Part shown: piece after piece, positions 38,165-47,613 of the stretch
Position numbering within the stretch: the stretch's first letter is position 1
How the letters are laid out: each line of letters opens with the position of its first letter
Assembly: GCF_001570605.1 (NCBI RefSeq)
Contig: NZ_BBXG01000007.1
Location: 424,346-488,345 of the forward strand
From: Herbidospora cretacea
GTDB taxonomy: Bacteria > Actinomycetota > Actinomycetes > Streptosporangiales > Streptosporangiaceae
Direction of reading: 5' to 3'
DNA: 64,000 bases
Translations under genes and position numbers: made by a program
Notes under the pieces: generated by a model
Told to the model about the DNA's origin: nothing
Seen by the model: the letters and a program-made list of their open reading frames with translations, nothing else
Databases searched by the model: none

Positions 38165-38181
38165 ATCAGGCCTGAGAGCGA

Positions 38182-38211
38182 GGGCGGTTTCTGACCTGTC
38201 AGAAGCCGCCC
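38182..38211. terminator. Bidirectional terminator between glmM and the PhoX-like gene
   Basis: A 14-bp arm pair (38182-38195 with 38198-38211), one wobble, lies where the two convergent genes meet. It overlaps the last codons of the minus-strand gene (stop 38199-38201). Confidence 0.7.
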
Positions 38212-39605
38212 TTGTGCCATGGTCCCCAGATGGCGAACGACAGGCCCTGGGACGACTGCACGTTGACGTACAGGGTGTGACCGCCCGGCCCGAACGAGGC
38301 CCCCGCGTATTCCGCGCCCGCGTCGGTGCCGACCAGCCGGGAGAAGTCGAAGATCTGCCCGCGCCGGGTCAGTCCGCGCAGGTAGTTGCCGCCGTCGCCG
38401 TCCTCGCAGAGCACCAGGGTGCCGCGTGGGCTGGTGGTGATGTTGTCGGGCAGGTCGAGCGCCAGCGCCGACGGCGACTCGTAGATCAGCCGCAGCCGCC
38501 CCGACCGGGTGTCGTAGGCGAAGACCTGGCCCCGGCCCTTGCCGAACCCCGAGGGCGGGGTGTCTCCGGGCGCGGTCGCGCCGCCCTGGGTGGAGACGAA
38601 GTACACGGTCCCGGAGTCGTAGACGGCCCCTTCGAGGCGGGAGAACAGCGCCGCGCCCTGCTCGCGGCCCTGGTTGCCGACGTACTGGATGGCCTCGTCG
38701 TTGGTCGGTCTCGTGGTGAACGTCGGGTCGGGGTCGTCGATGTCGACCCAGGTGGTCTCCCAGGTGGTGCCCGTGGTGAGGCCGGTCGACAGGTCCTTGC
38801 GGGGGTCGCGCCGCACGGCGAGCATCTGGAGCCGGCCGCCGTCGAGGATCCGCCCCGCGCGGGCGGGGTGCCTGGGCGGCAGGTAGCGGTAGAAGCCCGA
38901 CGGGAAGCCGAAATTGTCCTCGGTCAGGTAGACGGCTCCGCCGGCCGGGTCGAAGGCCGCCGACTCGTGGGCGAACCGGCCCGCCTTCCTGATGGGGGTA
39001 CGGGACGCGGCCCCCTTCAGCGGCACTTCGAAGATGTAGCCGTGTCTCTGCTTGAGGAGCGTGTTGTCGGCGCCGGTGAAGTCGTTGCCGACGTCGGGCC
39101 CGTTGACGGTCTCCTCGCAGGTCACCCATGCTCCCCACGGCATGGGGCCGCCGGAGCAGTTCATCTGGGTGCCGTTGAGCGACACCCCTGAGCTGACGAC
39201 CTCGCCGAACCTGGTGACCGTGAGGGTGGCGCAGCCGCCGCCGGCCGCCGGGTCGTAGGCGGTCGCCACGTCGCCGAAGGCGCCGACCGGGCCGTTGACC
39301 TCGTGGTTGCGCACCAGGATCGCGGTGCCGCGCGGCCCGGGGAATGCGGCCATCCCGTCGTGGCGGCCCGGTGTGACGCCGCCCTGGGTGAAGGCGCTGC
39401 CCGCCGGGTTGAAGGACCGGTAGGCGAACCCTTTCGGGAGTTCCAGGCGGACCACGCCGTCGCGCAGATCCGTCACGGGCGCGAGCGGGCCGTAGTCGGC
39501 ACCGTGGACGCGGGTAGCCCGGGTCCCGGCGGCTGCGACGCCCGCGAAGGGGCCGCCTAAGAGGGCGATCCCGGCGCTGCCGGCGATGAACGAACGTCGA
39601 TCCAT
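38199..39605 (-). CDS. Tat-exported PhoX/DUF839-family protein
   Basis: A 468-residue protein from ATG 39605, preceded by GGGAGA at 5 nt. An in-frame GTG at 39623 is less likely. The N-terminus MDRRSFIAGSAGIALLGG is a twin-arginine signal peptide. The body matches the DUF839/PhoX family, including NHEVNGPVG, the hallmark PWGAWVTCEETVNG, RFAHESAAFDP, YLTEDNFGFPSGFYRYLP and the late LCEDGDGGNYLRGL segment, in the manner of metal-dependent extracellular phosphatases with Ca/Fe sites. Phosphatase activity and substrate are inferred from family. No Pho box was recognised. It lies downstream of glmS on the same strand. Confidence 0.85.
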   Translation of the reverse strand: MDRRSFIAGSAGIALLGGPFAGVAAAGTRATRVHGADYGPLAPVTDLRDGVVRLELPKGFAYRSFNPAGSAFTQGGVTPGRHDGMAAFPGPRGTAILVRNHEVNGPVGAFGDVATAYDPAAGGGCATLTVTRFGEVVSSGVSLNGTQMNCSGGPMPWGAWVTCEETVNGPDVGNDFTGADNTLLKQRHGYIFEVPLKGAASRTPIRKAGRFAHESAAFDPAGGAVYLTEDNFGFPSGFYRYLPPRHPARAGRILDGGRLQMLAVRRDPRKDLSTGLTTGTTWETTWVDIDDPDPTFTTRPTNDEAIQYVGNQGREQGAALFSRLEGAVYDSGTVYFVSTQGGATAPGDTPPSGFGKGRGQVFAYDTRSGRLRLIYESPSALALDLPDNITTSPRGTLVLCEDGDGGNYLRGLTRRGQIFDFSRLVGTDAGAEYAGASFGPGGHTLYVNVQSSQGLSFAIWGPWHKGGF

Positions 39606-39646
39606 GAGGGTCTCCCTGGTCACTCGTCGTTCAGCTCACATTAATC

Positions 39647-41482
39647 TCATTCGACCGTCACGGACTTGGCGAGGTTTCTCGGCTGGTCGACGTCCAGGCC
39701 TTTGGCGGAGGCGAGTTCGCAGGCGAAGACCTGCATCGGGACCGTGGTGACCAAGGGCTGGAGCAGGGTCGGCACGGCCGGGACGCGGATCAGGGCGTCG
39801 GCGTAGGGCTCGACCGCGGTGTCGCCGTCCTCGCAGACGACGATGGTCATGGCGCCTCGGGCGCGGATCTCCTGGATGTTGGAGACGATCTTGTCGTGCA
39901 GGGTCGGCTCGCCCTTGGGCGACGGGACCACGACGACGACCGGCAGTCCCGGCTCGATCAGGGCGATCGGGCCGTGCTTCAGCTCCCCGGCGGCGAAGCC
40001 CTCGGCGTGCATGTACGCCAGTTCCTTGAGCTTCAGTGCCCCCTCCATCGCCACGGGGTAGCCGACGTGGCGGCCGAGGAACAGCACGCAGCGCCGGCTC
40101 TTGAGGGAGCGGGCGAGTTCGCGTACCGGCTCGACGGTGGTCAGGACCGACTCCACGTCGGCGGGGGCCTTGGCGAGGCGCGTCAGGATCGCGGCGATCT
40201 CCTCTTCCGGGAGGGTGCGCCTGGTCTGGGCCAGGTAGAGGGCCATCAGGTAGCAGGCGACGAGCTGGGTGAGGAACGCCTTCGTCGAGGCGACGGCGAT
40301 CTCCGGGCCGGCGTGGGTGTAGATCACCGCGTCGGCCTCGCGGGGGATGGTCGAGCCGTTGACGTTGCAGATGGCCAGGACCGCCGAGCCCTGTTCCTTC
40401 GCGTGCCGCAGCGCCATCAGGGTGTCCATCGTCTCGCCCGACTGGGAGATCACGACGATGAGGGTGCCGGTCGAGAGGATGGGGTCGCGGTAGCGGAACT
40501 CGCTGGCCAGCTCGACCTCGCACGGCAGCCCGGCCCACCGTTCGACCGCGTGTTTGGCGATCAGGCCCGCGTGGTGGCTGGTCCCGCAGGCCACGATGAT
40601 CATTTTCTCGACGCCTTCGAGCGGCAGCCGCAGCTCGTCGAGACGGAGCCGGCCCTGCTCGTCGACCCGGCCGAGGAGCGTGTCGGCCACGGCGCGGGGC
40701 TGCTCGGCGATCTCCTTGAGCATGAAGTAGTCGTGGCCGCCCTTCTCGGCGGCCGAGGCGTCCCAGTCGACGACGAACTCGCGGCACGAGACGGGGATCC
40801 CGTCGAAGTCGGTGATCGTCACGTCGTGGGCGCGCAGCTCGACGACCTGGTCCTGCCCGAGTTCGATGGCGCGGCGGGTGTGCGCGATGAAGGCGGACAC
40901 GTCGGAGCCGAGGAAGTTCTCGCCGTCGCCGCGCCCGACGACCAGCGGGGAGTTGCGGCGCGCCCCGACGACCAGGTCGGGCTCGGCGGTGTCGACCGCG
41001 AGCAGGGTGAACGCCCCCTCCAGCCGTCGGCAGACCCGGCGCATCGCCTCGGCCAGGCCCGCCCCGGCGGCCCGTTCGTCCTCGATGAGGTGGGCGACGA
41101 CCTCGGTGTCGGTGTCGGAGGCCAGCATGTGGCCCTTGGCGGCCAGGTCGGCGCGGAGGGCGGCGAAGTTCTCGATGATCCCGTTGTGGATGACGGCGAC
41201 CTGCGCGGGACAGTCGGTGTGCGGGTGGGCGTTCAGGTCGGTCGGGGCGCCGTGGGTGGCCCAGCGGGTGTGGCCGATCCCGACGGTCGACTCGACGAGG
41301 GGCGTCTCGGCGAGCGCGGCCCGCAGGTTGGCCAGCTTCCCGGCCCTCTTCTGGACGCTCAGCTTCCCGTTGACCAGGGCGATCCCGGCCGAGTCGTAGC
41401 CCCGGTACTCCAGCCGGGCCAGGCCGTCGACGACGACGTCGATGGCGAGACGAGATCCCACGTATCCGACAATCCCGCACAC
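39647..41482 (-). CDS. glmS: Glutamine-fructose-6-phosphate aminotransferase (isomerizing)
   Basis: GlmS makes glucosamine-6-phosphate from fructose-6-phosphate and glutamine. It is 611 residues. The start is GTG 41482, giving M-CGIVGYVG so that Cys2 becomes the N-terminal nucleophile after Met removal. An upstream ATG at 41515 would bury that Cys. The N-terminal glutaminase domain is about 1-225, followed by two SIS domains ([30 protein letters not shown]). The C-terminal end [13 protein letters not shown] is complete. No glmS ribozyme was recognised upstream. Confidence 0.97.
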   Translation of the reverse strand: MCGIVGYVGSRLAIDVVVDGLARLEYRGYDSAGIALVNGKLSVQKRAGKLANLRAALAETPLVESTVGIGHTRWATHGAPTDLNAHPHTDCPAQVAVIHNGIIENFAALRADLAAKGHMLASDTDTEVVAHLIEDERAAGAGLAEAMRRVCRRLEGAFTLLAVDTAEPDLVVGARRNSPLVVGRGDGENFLGSDVSAFIAHTRRAIELGQDQVVELRAHDVTITDFDGIPVSCREFVVDWDASAAEKGGHDYFMLKEIAEQPRAVADTLLGRVDEQGRLRLDELRLPLEGVEKMIIVACGTSHHAGLIAKHAVERWAGLPCEVELASEFRYRDPILSTGTLIVVISQSGETMDTLMALRHAKEQGSAVLAICNVNGSTIPREADAVIYTHAGPEIAVASTKAFLTQLVACYLMALYLAQTRRTLPEEEIAAILTRLAKAPADVESVLTTVEPVRELARSLKSRRCVLFLGRHVGYPVAMEGALKLKELAYMHAEGFAAGELKHGPIALIEPGLPVVVVVPSPKGEPTLHDKIVSNIQEIRARGAMTIVVCEDGDTAVEPYADALIRVPAVPTLLQPLVTTVPMQVFACELASAKGLDVDQPRNLAKSVTVE

Positions 41483-41507
41483 AGTTCGCCCCCAATCACT
41501 TATGGGA

Positions 41508-41533
41508 CAGAACATTCCATTTCACCAGTTCTG
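41508..41533. promoter_or_regulatory. Inverted repeat in the glmS/coaA divergent promoter region
   Basis: CAGAAC (41508-41513) and GTTCTG (41528-41533) are perfect arms 14 nt apart in the 93-nt gap between two divergent starts. A candidate operator. No regulator is known. Confidence 0.3.
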
Positions 41534-41561
41534 GAAACTCCACCGGCGGTCAAGATCGGGG

Positions 41562-41567
41562 TAGGGT
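41562..41567 (+). promoter_or_regulatory. -10 box for a leaderless coaA transcript
   Basis: TAGGGT ends 8 nt before the coaA GTG, and no ribosome site is present. This would place transcription start at the start codon. Confidence 0.45.
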
Positions 41568-41575
41568 TGGGCGTC

Positions 41576-42499
41576 GTGGCGGATCGGGACGCGTACGTCG
41601 AGCTGAATCGGGCCCAATGGGGTGAGCTCCGGCGCAACACGCCGATGACGCTCACCGAGGCCGAACTCGAGGAGCTCCGAGGGGTCGACGACCCCATCGA
41701 CCTGGCCGAGGTCACCGACATCTACCTGCCGCTCACCCGTCTGCTCAACCTCCACTTCACCGGGGCCCGGCAGCGCGGAGCGGCGGTCGGCGCCTTCCTG
41801 GGAGACGACGCCGCGCCCCCGCCGTACATCCTCGGCATCGCCGGAAGCGTCGCGGTCGGCAAGTCCACGACGGCGCGCCTGCTGCACACCCTGCTCGCCC
41901 GCTGGCCCGAGCACCCGCGCGTCGACCTGATCACCACCGACAGCTTCCTCCACCCGAACGCGGTCCTCGCCGAGCGCGACATCATGCACCGCAAGGGCTT
42001 CCCGGAGAGCTACGACCGCCGGAGCCTGGTCAAGTTCGTCGCCGACGTGAAGCGCGGCCGCCCCGAGGTGTACGCGCCGGTCTACTCGCACCTGGAGTAC
42101 GACATCGTGCCGGGGGCCCGGCAGGTGGTCGCCCGCCCGGACATCCTCATCGTCGAGGGGCTCAACGTCCTGCAGCCCGCGCCGCCGACCGCGCTGGCGG
42201 TCAACGACTACTTCGACTTCTCGATCTACGTCGACGCCCGGGTCGAGGACATCCGGGGCTGGTACGTCGACCGGTTCCACAAACTCCGGCGCACCGCCTT
42301 CGCCGACCCGAAGTCCTATTTCAGGCACATCGCCGAACTCTCCGAGGACGAGGCGACCGTCTTCGCCAGGAACGTCTGGCGCGACATCAACGAGCGCAAC
42401 CTGGTGGAGAACATCGCTCCTACCCGGGGACGGGCCGGTCTCATCCTTCAGAAGGGTCCGGACCACTCGATCCGCAGGATCCGGCTGCGCCGGGTCTGA
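41576..42499 (+). CDS. coaA: Pantothenate kinase, type I
   Basis: CoaA phosphorylates pantothenate, the first step of coenzyme A synthesis. It is 307 residues from GTG 41576, where the conserved sequence begins. The same frame runs far upstream antisense to glmS without similarity. The P-loop is [14 protein letters not shown] at about residues 95-108. Conserved [28 protein letters not shown] and the [11 protein letters not shown] region are present. A TAGGGT box 8 nt before the start suggests a leaderless mRNA. Confidence 0.95.
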   Translation: MADRDAYVELNRAQWGELRRNTPMTLTEAELEELRGVDDPIDLAEVTDIYLPLTRLLNLHFTGARQRGAAVGAFLGDDAAPPPYILGIAGSVAVGKSTTARLLHTLLARWPEHPRVDLITTDSFLHPNAVLAERDIMHRKGFPESYDRRSLVKFVADVKRGRPEVYAPVYSHLEYDIVPGARQVVARPDILIVEGLNVLQPAPPTALAVNDYFDFSIYVDARVEDIRGWYVDRFHKLRRTAFADPKSYFRHIAELSEDEATVFARNVWRDINERNLVENIAPTRGRAGLILQKGPDHSIRRIRLRRV

Positions 42500-42607
42500 C
42501 CCATGTGAAGCCTCGCCGGATATGCGCGGATAAGCCGGTGCCCCCTTTTCTCGTGCAGGTTCTCCACAGGTTCCGCGAGATGCGAAACCGCGTTCGACGG
42601 CTGCGGC

Positions 42608-42613
42608 CATAAT
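42608..42613 (+). promoter_or_regulatory. -10 box for a leaderless DUF389 transcript
   Basis: CATAAT ends 7 nt before GTG 42621, and no ribosome site is visible. Confidence 0.5.
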
Positions 42614-42620
42614 CGGTCGC

Positions 42621-43577
42621 GTGCTGCACATCCGGGTGATCAGTCCTGCCTCTGCCACCGACGCGGTCGTGGGCTGTCTGCGCGAGGCGACCGGCGTCAC
42701 CAACCTGGTCGTCCTGCCTGGCGTCGCGCGCTCTCCCGAGGGTGACCTCGTCGAGTTCGACGTCGCCAGGGAGGCCGCCAACGGGGTCATCGACGCGCTG
42801 CGCGGGCTCGGGATCGAGACCAGCGGGTCCATCGCCGTCGAGAAGATCGACATCGCCATCTCCGAGGCCGCCGACCGGGCCCGCGAGGAGGCGCCCGGGG
42901 AGGGCGACGACGCGGTGGTCTGGGAGGAGCTCGCCCAGCGGGTGGCCGACGACAGCCGGATGACGTGGGCGTTCATCGTCTTCCTCGTGATCGCCACCCA
43001 GCTCGCCGCGATCGGGGTGCTGCTCAACTCGCCGATCCTCATCGTCGGGGCGATGGTGCTGGGGCCCGAGTTCGGGCCGATCGCGGCCGTCTGCTTCGGG
43101 CTGCTCCAGCGGGAGTGGGGGCTGATCGGGACGGCGGTCCGGAACCTGCTCGTCGGGTTCGCCGTGGCCATCGCGGCCACGCTGGCGTGCGCGCTGGTGG
43201 CACGGGGGCTCGGCTGGATCCAGCCGGCCATGATCGCCGAAGGGAACACCGAAGAGGTGAACTTCATCGTCAAGCCCGACCGGTGGTCGTTCATCGTGGC
43301 GCTGCTGGCCGGGGTCGCCGGGGTGCTGTCGGTCACGGCCGGGAAGTCGTCGTCGCTGGTCGGGGTGTTCATCTCGGTCACGACGGTGCCGGCCGCCGGA
43401 TACGCCGCCGTCGCGGTCGCCCTCGGCGACTGGGCCGAGGTCGGCCACGCCGCGCTGCAGCTCGGGGTGAACCTCCTCGGCATGGTCATCGCGGGCACCC
43501 TCACCCTGCTGGTCCAGCGACTGCTCTGGGGACGGTACGGCGAACGCGTCGGCCCGCGACCACGGTCTGACCGATGA
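42621..43577 (+). CDS. DUF389 (TIGR00341-like) membrane protein
   Basis: A 318-residue protein from GTG 42621. The N-terminal about 110 residues form a soluble ferredoxin-like region (HIRVISPASATDAVVGCLREATGVTNLVVLPG). Five to six hydrophobic segments follow from residue about 114. The conserved LLNSPILIVGAMVLGPEFGPIAAVCFGL stretch identifies the DUF389 family. Its function is not established. A CATAAT box 7 nt before the start implies leaderless expression independent of coaA. Confidence 0.88.
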   Translation: MLHIRVISPASATDAVVGCLREATGVTNLVVLPGVARSPEGDLVEFDVAREAANGVIDALRGLGIETSGSIAVEKIDIAISEAADRAREEAPGEGDDAVVWEELAQRVADDSRMTWAFIVFLVIATQLAAIGVLLNSPILIVGAMVLGPEFGPIAAVCFGLLQREWGLIGTAVRNLLVGFAVAIAATLACALVARGLGWIQPAMIAEGNTEEVNFIVKPDRWSFIVALLAGVAGVLSVTAGKSSSLVGVFISVTTVPAAGYAAVAVALGDWAEVGHAALQLGVNLLGMVIAGTLTLLVQRLLWGRYGERVGPRPRSDR

Positions 43578-43630
43578 CTCATTCTTACGGCCGAAGACCC
43601 GTCCAGGAGTGAAGGAGTACTGTCCCGATC

Positions 43631-44521
43631 ATGACCATCCTCGCCACCGAGGCACTCACCAAGCGATACCCCCGGGTGACCGCGCTCGACCAGCTCACGG
43701 TCAGCGTCGGCGCCGGGGTGACCGGGCTGGTGGGCGCCAACGGCGCGGGCAAGTCCACACTGATCAAGATCCTTCTCGGGCTGGTCCCGGCGAGCGAGGG
43801 CTCGGCCCGGGTGCTCGGCCTCGACCCGGCGACGCAGGGGCAGGAGATCAGGCGCTCCGTCGGCTACATGCCGGAGCACGACTGCCTGCCACCCGACCAG
43901 TCAGCCACCGAGTTCGTCGTCCACATGGCCCGGATGTCCGGCCTGCCGCGCACCACCGCCCGTGAACGCGCCGCCGACACGCTGCGCCACGTCGGGCTCC
44001 AGGAGGAGCGCTACCGGCCGATCGGCGGCTACTCGACCGGCATGAAGCAGCGGGTCAAGCTGGCCCAGGCGCTCGTCCACGACCCCAAGGTGATCTTCCT
44101 CGACGAGCCGACCAACGGCCTCGACCCGCAGGGCCGCGACGAGATGCTCCGCCTGGTCCACCGGATCGGCACCGAGTTCGGCATCAGCGTCCTGGTCTGC
44201 TCCCACCTGCTGGGCGAGCTCGAACGCGTCTGCGACCACGTGATCGTCATCGAGGGCGGGCGGCTGCTGCGCTCCTCGGCGATCGGCGAGCTCACGCAGG
44301 CCTCCCAGGTGATCACCGTGGAGGTCGAGGAGGGCCTGGAGAAACTGGCCGCCCGGCTGACCGAGACGGGCGAGACCGTCGCCGTCGAGGGCCGCACACT
44401 GGCGCTGCAGGTGCGCGCCGACGAGACCTACGACCTGCTCAGGGACGCGGTCGTCGACCTCGACCTCAACCTGGTCCGCCTGGAGCAGCGCCACGCCCGC
44501 ATTGAGGATGTGTTCCGATGA
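43631..44521 (+). CDS. ABC transporter ATP-binding protein
   Basis: A 296-residue ATPase of the ABC-2 exporter type. Walker [10 protein letters not shown] is at about residues 37-45, the signature is YSTGMKQR, Walker B is [13 protein letters not shown], and the H-loop is SHLLGE. It has a C-terminal extension of about 80 residues typical of drug and lipid exporters. The ATG 43631 is preceded by AAGGAG 13 nt upstream. It overlaps the next permease by 4 nt. Substrate unknown. Confidence 0.93.
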   Translation: MTILATEALTKRYPRVTALDQLTVSVGAGVTGLVGANGAGKSTLIKILLGLVPASEGSARVLGLDPATQGQEIRRSVGYMPEHDCLPPDQSATEFVVHMARMSGLPRTTARERAADTLRHVGLQEERYRPIGGYSTGMKQRVKLAQALVHDPKVIFLDEPTNGLDPQGRDEMLRLVHRIGTEFGISVLVCSHLLGELERVCDHVIVIEGGRLLRSSAIGELTQASQVITVEVEEGLEKLAARLTETGETVAVEGRTLALQVRADETYDLLRDAVVDLDLNLVRLEQRHARIEDVFR

Positions 44522-45384
44522 GTCAGCCCACCGGCGTCATCCATGACATCGGTTACCGCCACTACGACGGGCCGAGGCTCGGGCGGGGCGCCGGCGCCGT
44601 CGCGTTGTGGGTCTACAGCCTGCGCGGCACCTTCGGCCTCGGCCGCACGTTCAAGTCGAAGATCATGCCGTTCCTGCTGTTCGGGGCCATGATGCTGCCG
44701 ACCGTGGTGTCGATCGCGATCATGGCGCTGCTGAAGCAGGAGCCGATGAGCTACACCGACTACGCGGTCTTCATGCAGCCGATCATCGCGATCTTCCTGG
44801 CCGCGCAGTCGCCCGTGCTGGTGGCGCCCGACCTGCGCCACAAGGTGATCCCGCTCTACCTATCGCGGCCCGTCACGATCGTCGACTACATCGGGGCCAA
44901 GCTCGCGGCGATGATCGCGGCGCTGCTGATCCTGCTGGTCGTGCCGCTCACCGTGCAGTTCGTCGGCGAAATGCTGATCGACCTGCCGATGCCGCTGCAC
45001 ACCCACGAATACCTGGCCGCGCTCGGCGGTTCGGTGCTCAACGCGGTGCTGCTGGCCTCGATCGGGCTGGCGCTGGCGTCGTTCACGCCGCGCCGGGGGC
45101 TCGGGGTGGCGTCGGTGATCGCGTTCTACATGTTCACGCTGGCCGCCTCGGCGGTGCTCACCGGGGTGCTCGAGAGCGAGGGCCACCGCGACGCCGCGTC
45201 GTGGAGCATCCTGCTCAACCCGTTCTTCCTGGTCAACGCCGTGCAGGCCAACCTGTTCGGCACCCAGCCCACCGAAGGCCTGCCCTTCCCGTCCGGGGCG
45301 GGTCCGGCGCTGATCCTCCTCGCCGTGGTGGCCCTGGCCCTCACCGGGCTGTACGCCCGCTACCGGAAGGCGCTGGCCGCATGA
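44518..45384 (+). CDS. ABC-2 type transporter permease
   Basis: A 288-residue membrane protein with about six hydrophobic segments (for example IMPFLLFGAMMLPTVVSIAIMALL, MIAALLILLVVPLTVQFVG and GPALILLAVVALALTGLYA). It pairs with the ATPase before it, overlapping by ATGA, and is followed by a second ATPase with the same overlap. The N-terminal IGYRHYDGPRLGRG segment recalls permeases of the CcmA/NatA-type systems. Confidence 0.88.
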   Translation: MSQPTGVIHDIGYRHYDGPRLGRGAGAVALWVYSLRGTFGLGRTFKSKIMPFLLFGAMMLPTVVSIAIMALLKQEPMSYTDYAVFMQPIIAIFLAAQSPVLVAPDLRHKVIPLYLSRPVTIVDYIGAKLAAMIAALLILLVVPLTVQFVGEMLIDLPMPLHTHEYLAALGGSVLNAVLLASIGLALASFTPRRGLGVASVIAFYMFTLAASAVLTGVLESEGHRDAASWSILLNPFFLVNAVQANLFGTQPTEGLPFPSGAGPALILLAVVALALTGLYARYRKALAA

Positions 45385-46289
45385 GCGTGATCGAGATCCG
45401 GCAGGTCAGCCGCTGGTACGGCGACGTCGTCGCGGTCAACGACGTGACGATGACGATCGGCCCCGGCGTGACCGGCCTGCTCGGCCCCAACGGGGCGGGC
45501 AAGTCGACCCTGCTGCACCTGATGGCCGGTTTCCTCCAGCCGTCGGGCGGCACGGCCACCCTCGACGCCAAGCCGATCTGGAAGAACCAGGACGTCTACC
45601 ACACGATCGGCCTGGTGCCCGAGAAGGAGGGCGTCTACGGCTTCCTCACCGGCTGGCAGTTCGTGCAGTCGGCGGCCCGTCTCCACGGCCTCGGCGACGA
45701 CGCGGCCAACCGGGCCATCGCCCAGGTCGACATGGCCGACGCCAAGGACCGGCGGATCGAGACCTACTCCAAGGGCATGCGGCAGCGCATCAAGGTCGCC
45801 GGGGCGCTCGTCCAGGAACCGGCCGTGCTGCTGCTCGACGAGCCGTTCAACGGCATGGACCCGCGTCAGCGGCTCCACCTGATGGACCTGGTCCGCGACC
45901 TCGGCGCGGCCGGCAAGACCATCGTGTTCAGCTCCCACATCCTCGAAGAGGTCGAGCGGGTCGCCCAGCAGATCGAGGTCATGGTCGCCGGGCGGCACGC
46001 CGCCTCCGGCGACTTCCGGGAGATCCGGCGGCGGATGACCGACCGGCCCCACCTGTTCCGGGTGAGATCCTCCGACGACCGGCGGCTGGCCGCCGCGCTG
46101 ATCGGCGACACCGCGTCGGGCGGGGTCTCGCTCACGCCGCAGGGCCTGGAGGTCCGCACCGTCGACTTCCGGCGCTTCACCCACCAGCTCCCGAGGCTCG
46201 CCCGCGACCTGGGCGTCCGCCTGTGGCAGGTGTCCCCGACCGACGAAGACCTGGAAAGCGTCTTCTCCTACCTGAGCGGCCGATCATGA
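45381..46289 (+). CDS. ABC transporter ATP-binding protein
   Basis: A 302-residue ATPase from ATG 45381, with Walker A GPNGAGKST, signature YSKGMRQR, Walker B VLLLDEPFNGMDP and H-loop SSHILEE. The frame extends upstream antisense-like in the permease, without similarity. It overlaps the neighbouring genes by 4 nt on each side. The C-terminal about 90 residues form a regulatory extension ending in LESVFSYLSGRS. It is the second ATPase of this double ABC-2 cluster. Confidence 0.92.
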   Translation: MSVIEIRQVSRWYGDVVAVNDVTMTIGPGVTGLLGPNGAGKSTLLHLMAGFLQPSGGTATLDAKPIWKNQDVYHTIGLVPEKEGVYGFLTGWQFVQSAARLHGLGDDAANRAIAQVDMADAKDRRIETYSKGMRQRIKVAGALVQEPAVLLLDEPFNGMDPRQRLHLMDLVRDLGAAGKTIVFSSHILEEVERVAQQIEVMVAGRHAASGDFREIRRRMTDRPHLFRVRSSDDRRLAAALIGDTASGGVSLTPQGLEVRTVDFRRFTHQLPRLARDLGVRLWQVSPTDEDLESVFSYLSGRS

Positions 46290-47002
46290 ACACCGTCGTC
46301 GCGTCCATCACCTACCGGGCCATGCTGGGCCGCAAGCGCGTCTGGCTGCTGGCCCTGCTGCCCATCGCGCTGATCGCCTTCGCCCTGCTGTTCCGCTTCA
46401 TCGGGGGCGGCGACGAGAGCGTCGCCGTCGAACTCATGAAGACCTTCGCGATCGGCACCATGCTGCCCCTGCTCGGCCTCATCGCCGGGACGGGGGTGAT
46501 CGCGCCGGAGATCGAGGACGGCACGATCATCCACCTGATGTCGAAGCCGATCTCCCGTCCGGTGATCGCTTTCACCAAGTACGTCGTGGCGGCCTCGCTG
46601 ATGCTGGGCTTCTCGGTGATCCCGACCTATGTGGCGGCGTACATCCTGATCGGCACCGAATCGGGGATCGCCGCCGGGTTCGCCCTGGGCGCGCTGTTCG
46701 CCGGGATCGCCTACGCCGCCGTGTTCTTCCTCCTCGGGGTGGTCTCCCGGCACGCCGTCACCATCGGAGTGATCTACGCTCTCGTGTGGGAAGGGCTGAT
46801 CGGCGGGTATGTGCCGGGAGCCCGGCGCTTCTCCATCCAGCAGTGGGCCCAGTCGATCGCCGACCAGGTGACGACCTCGGCCTTCCTGAAGTCGGAGGTG
46901 GCGCTGAGCTTCGCCGTCCCGGCCATGGCGATCGTCGTGGTCGGATCGGTGGTGTGGGCCGGTCAGCGGCTAAGGGTGCTCTCACTCACGGGGGACGAGT
47001 GA
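46286..47002 (+). CDS. ABC-2 type transporter permease
   Basis: A 238-residue membrane protein from ATG 46286 with six hydrophobic segments (VWLLALLPIALIAFALLFRF near the start, IAIVVVGSVVWAG-like near the end). The EDGTIIHLMSKPISRPVIAFTKYV cytosolic loop is typical of ABC-2 permeases that couple to the ATPase. It overlaps the second ATPase by ATGA and acpS by GTGA. Confidence 0.88.
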   Translation: MNTVVASITYRAMLGRKRVWLLALLPIALIAFALLFRFIGGGDESVAVELMKTFAIGTMLPLLGLIAGTGVIAPEIEDGTIIHLMSKPISRPVIAFTKYVVAASLMLGFSVIPTYVAAYILIGTESGIAAGFALGALFAGIAYAAVFFLLGVVSRHAVTIGVIYALVWEGLIGGYVPGARRFSIQQWAQSIADQVTTSAFLKSEVALSFAVPAMAIVVVGSVVWAGQRLRVLSLTGDE

Positions 47003-47457
47003 TCGTCGGTATCGGGGTCGACCTGGTGGACGTGGCGCGGTTCGCGGCCACGCTGGAACGTCGGCCCGCCCTGCGCGAACGCCTCTTCACCGAGGTGGAA
47101 CTCCAGGGCCGCTCGGTGTCCACCGGGCTGGTCTCCGGCCAGTCCGGGGCCCTGTGCACCGGCCACGCCGGAGATGAACTCTGCGGCGAGACCTTCGCCG
47201 ACGCGGGCCGCGACGTCCCGGTGGCGTCCCTGGCGGCCCGCTTCGCCGCCAAGGAGGCGGTGGCGAAATCGCTGGGCGGGCCTCCTGGCCTGGCCCACCG
47301 CGAGGCCCAGGTCGTCGTGGGCGAACACGGGCGGCCGTCGCTGATGATCAGCGGGCGCGCCGGGGAGATCGCCGACGAGCTCGGCGTCCGCAACTGGCAC
47401 CTGTCCCTCAGCCACGACGGCGGCTTCGCGGTCGCCTACGTGATCGCCGAGGGGTAG
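46999..47457 (+). CDS. acpS: Holo-[acyl-carrier-protein] synthase with an insertion
   Basis: AcpS transfers phosphopantetheine from CoA to apo-acyl carrier protein. It is 152 residues from GTG 46999. Mg ligands Asp8 (IGVDLVDVARF) and Glu86 (RFAAKEAVAK) are present, as is the C-terminal NWHLSLSHDGGFAVAYV. Typical AcpS is about 120-125 residues. The extra about 27-30 lie between LFTEVEL and VASLAARFAAKEA (residues about 36-74), and include two cysteines. The start overlaps the ABC permease stop by 4 nt, so it is co-translated with the exporter genes. Confidence 0.93.
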   Translation: MIVGIGVDLVDVARFAATLERRPALRERLFTEVELQGRSVSTGLVSGQSGALCTGHAGDELCGETFADAGRDVPVASLAARFAAKEAVAKSLGGPPGLAHREAQVVVGEHGRPSLMISGRAGEIADELGVRNWHLSLSHDGGFAVAYVIAEG

Positions 47458-47501
47458 TTCCAGAAGACCTTCGCTCCGTTACGGCTCCGCCTACCCTGAC
47501 C

Positions 47502-47527
47502 CCGCCCGCCACCCCGAGCGCGGGCGG
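47502..47527 (+). terminator. Hairpin after acpS
   Basis: CCGCCCGC (47502-47509) pairs with GCGGGCGG (47520-47527) around a 10-nt loop, 45 nt after the acpS stop, without a U-run. Confidence 0.45.
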
Positions 47528-47600
47528 CCACCCGGCGCTCCCCGGCCGCTCATGCCAGTCGCCGCGACGGCCGAGCCGTTTGGTCGTCGGGGCCTCGGGA

Positions 47601-47606
47601 TAGCGT
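47601..47606 (+). promoter_or_regulatory. -10 box for a leaderless nnr transcript
   Basis: TAGCGT ends 7 nt before ATG 47614, and no Shine-Dalgarno sequence is present. Confidence 0.5.
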
Positions 47607-47613
47607 CGACACC

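Noticed and set aside
39480..41515. glmS ribozyme upstream of glmS
   Set aside because: The gap before glmS is under 100 nt and does not show the ribozyme core; this class is mainly in Firmicutes.
39896..41575. 560-codon upstream extension of coaA, antisense to glmS
   Set aside because: It reads against a clear glmS gene and has no pantothenate kinase similarity; coaA begins at 41576.
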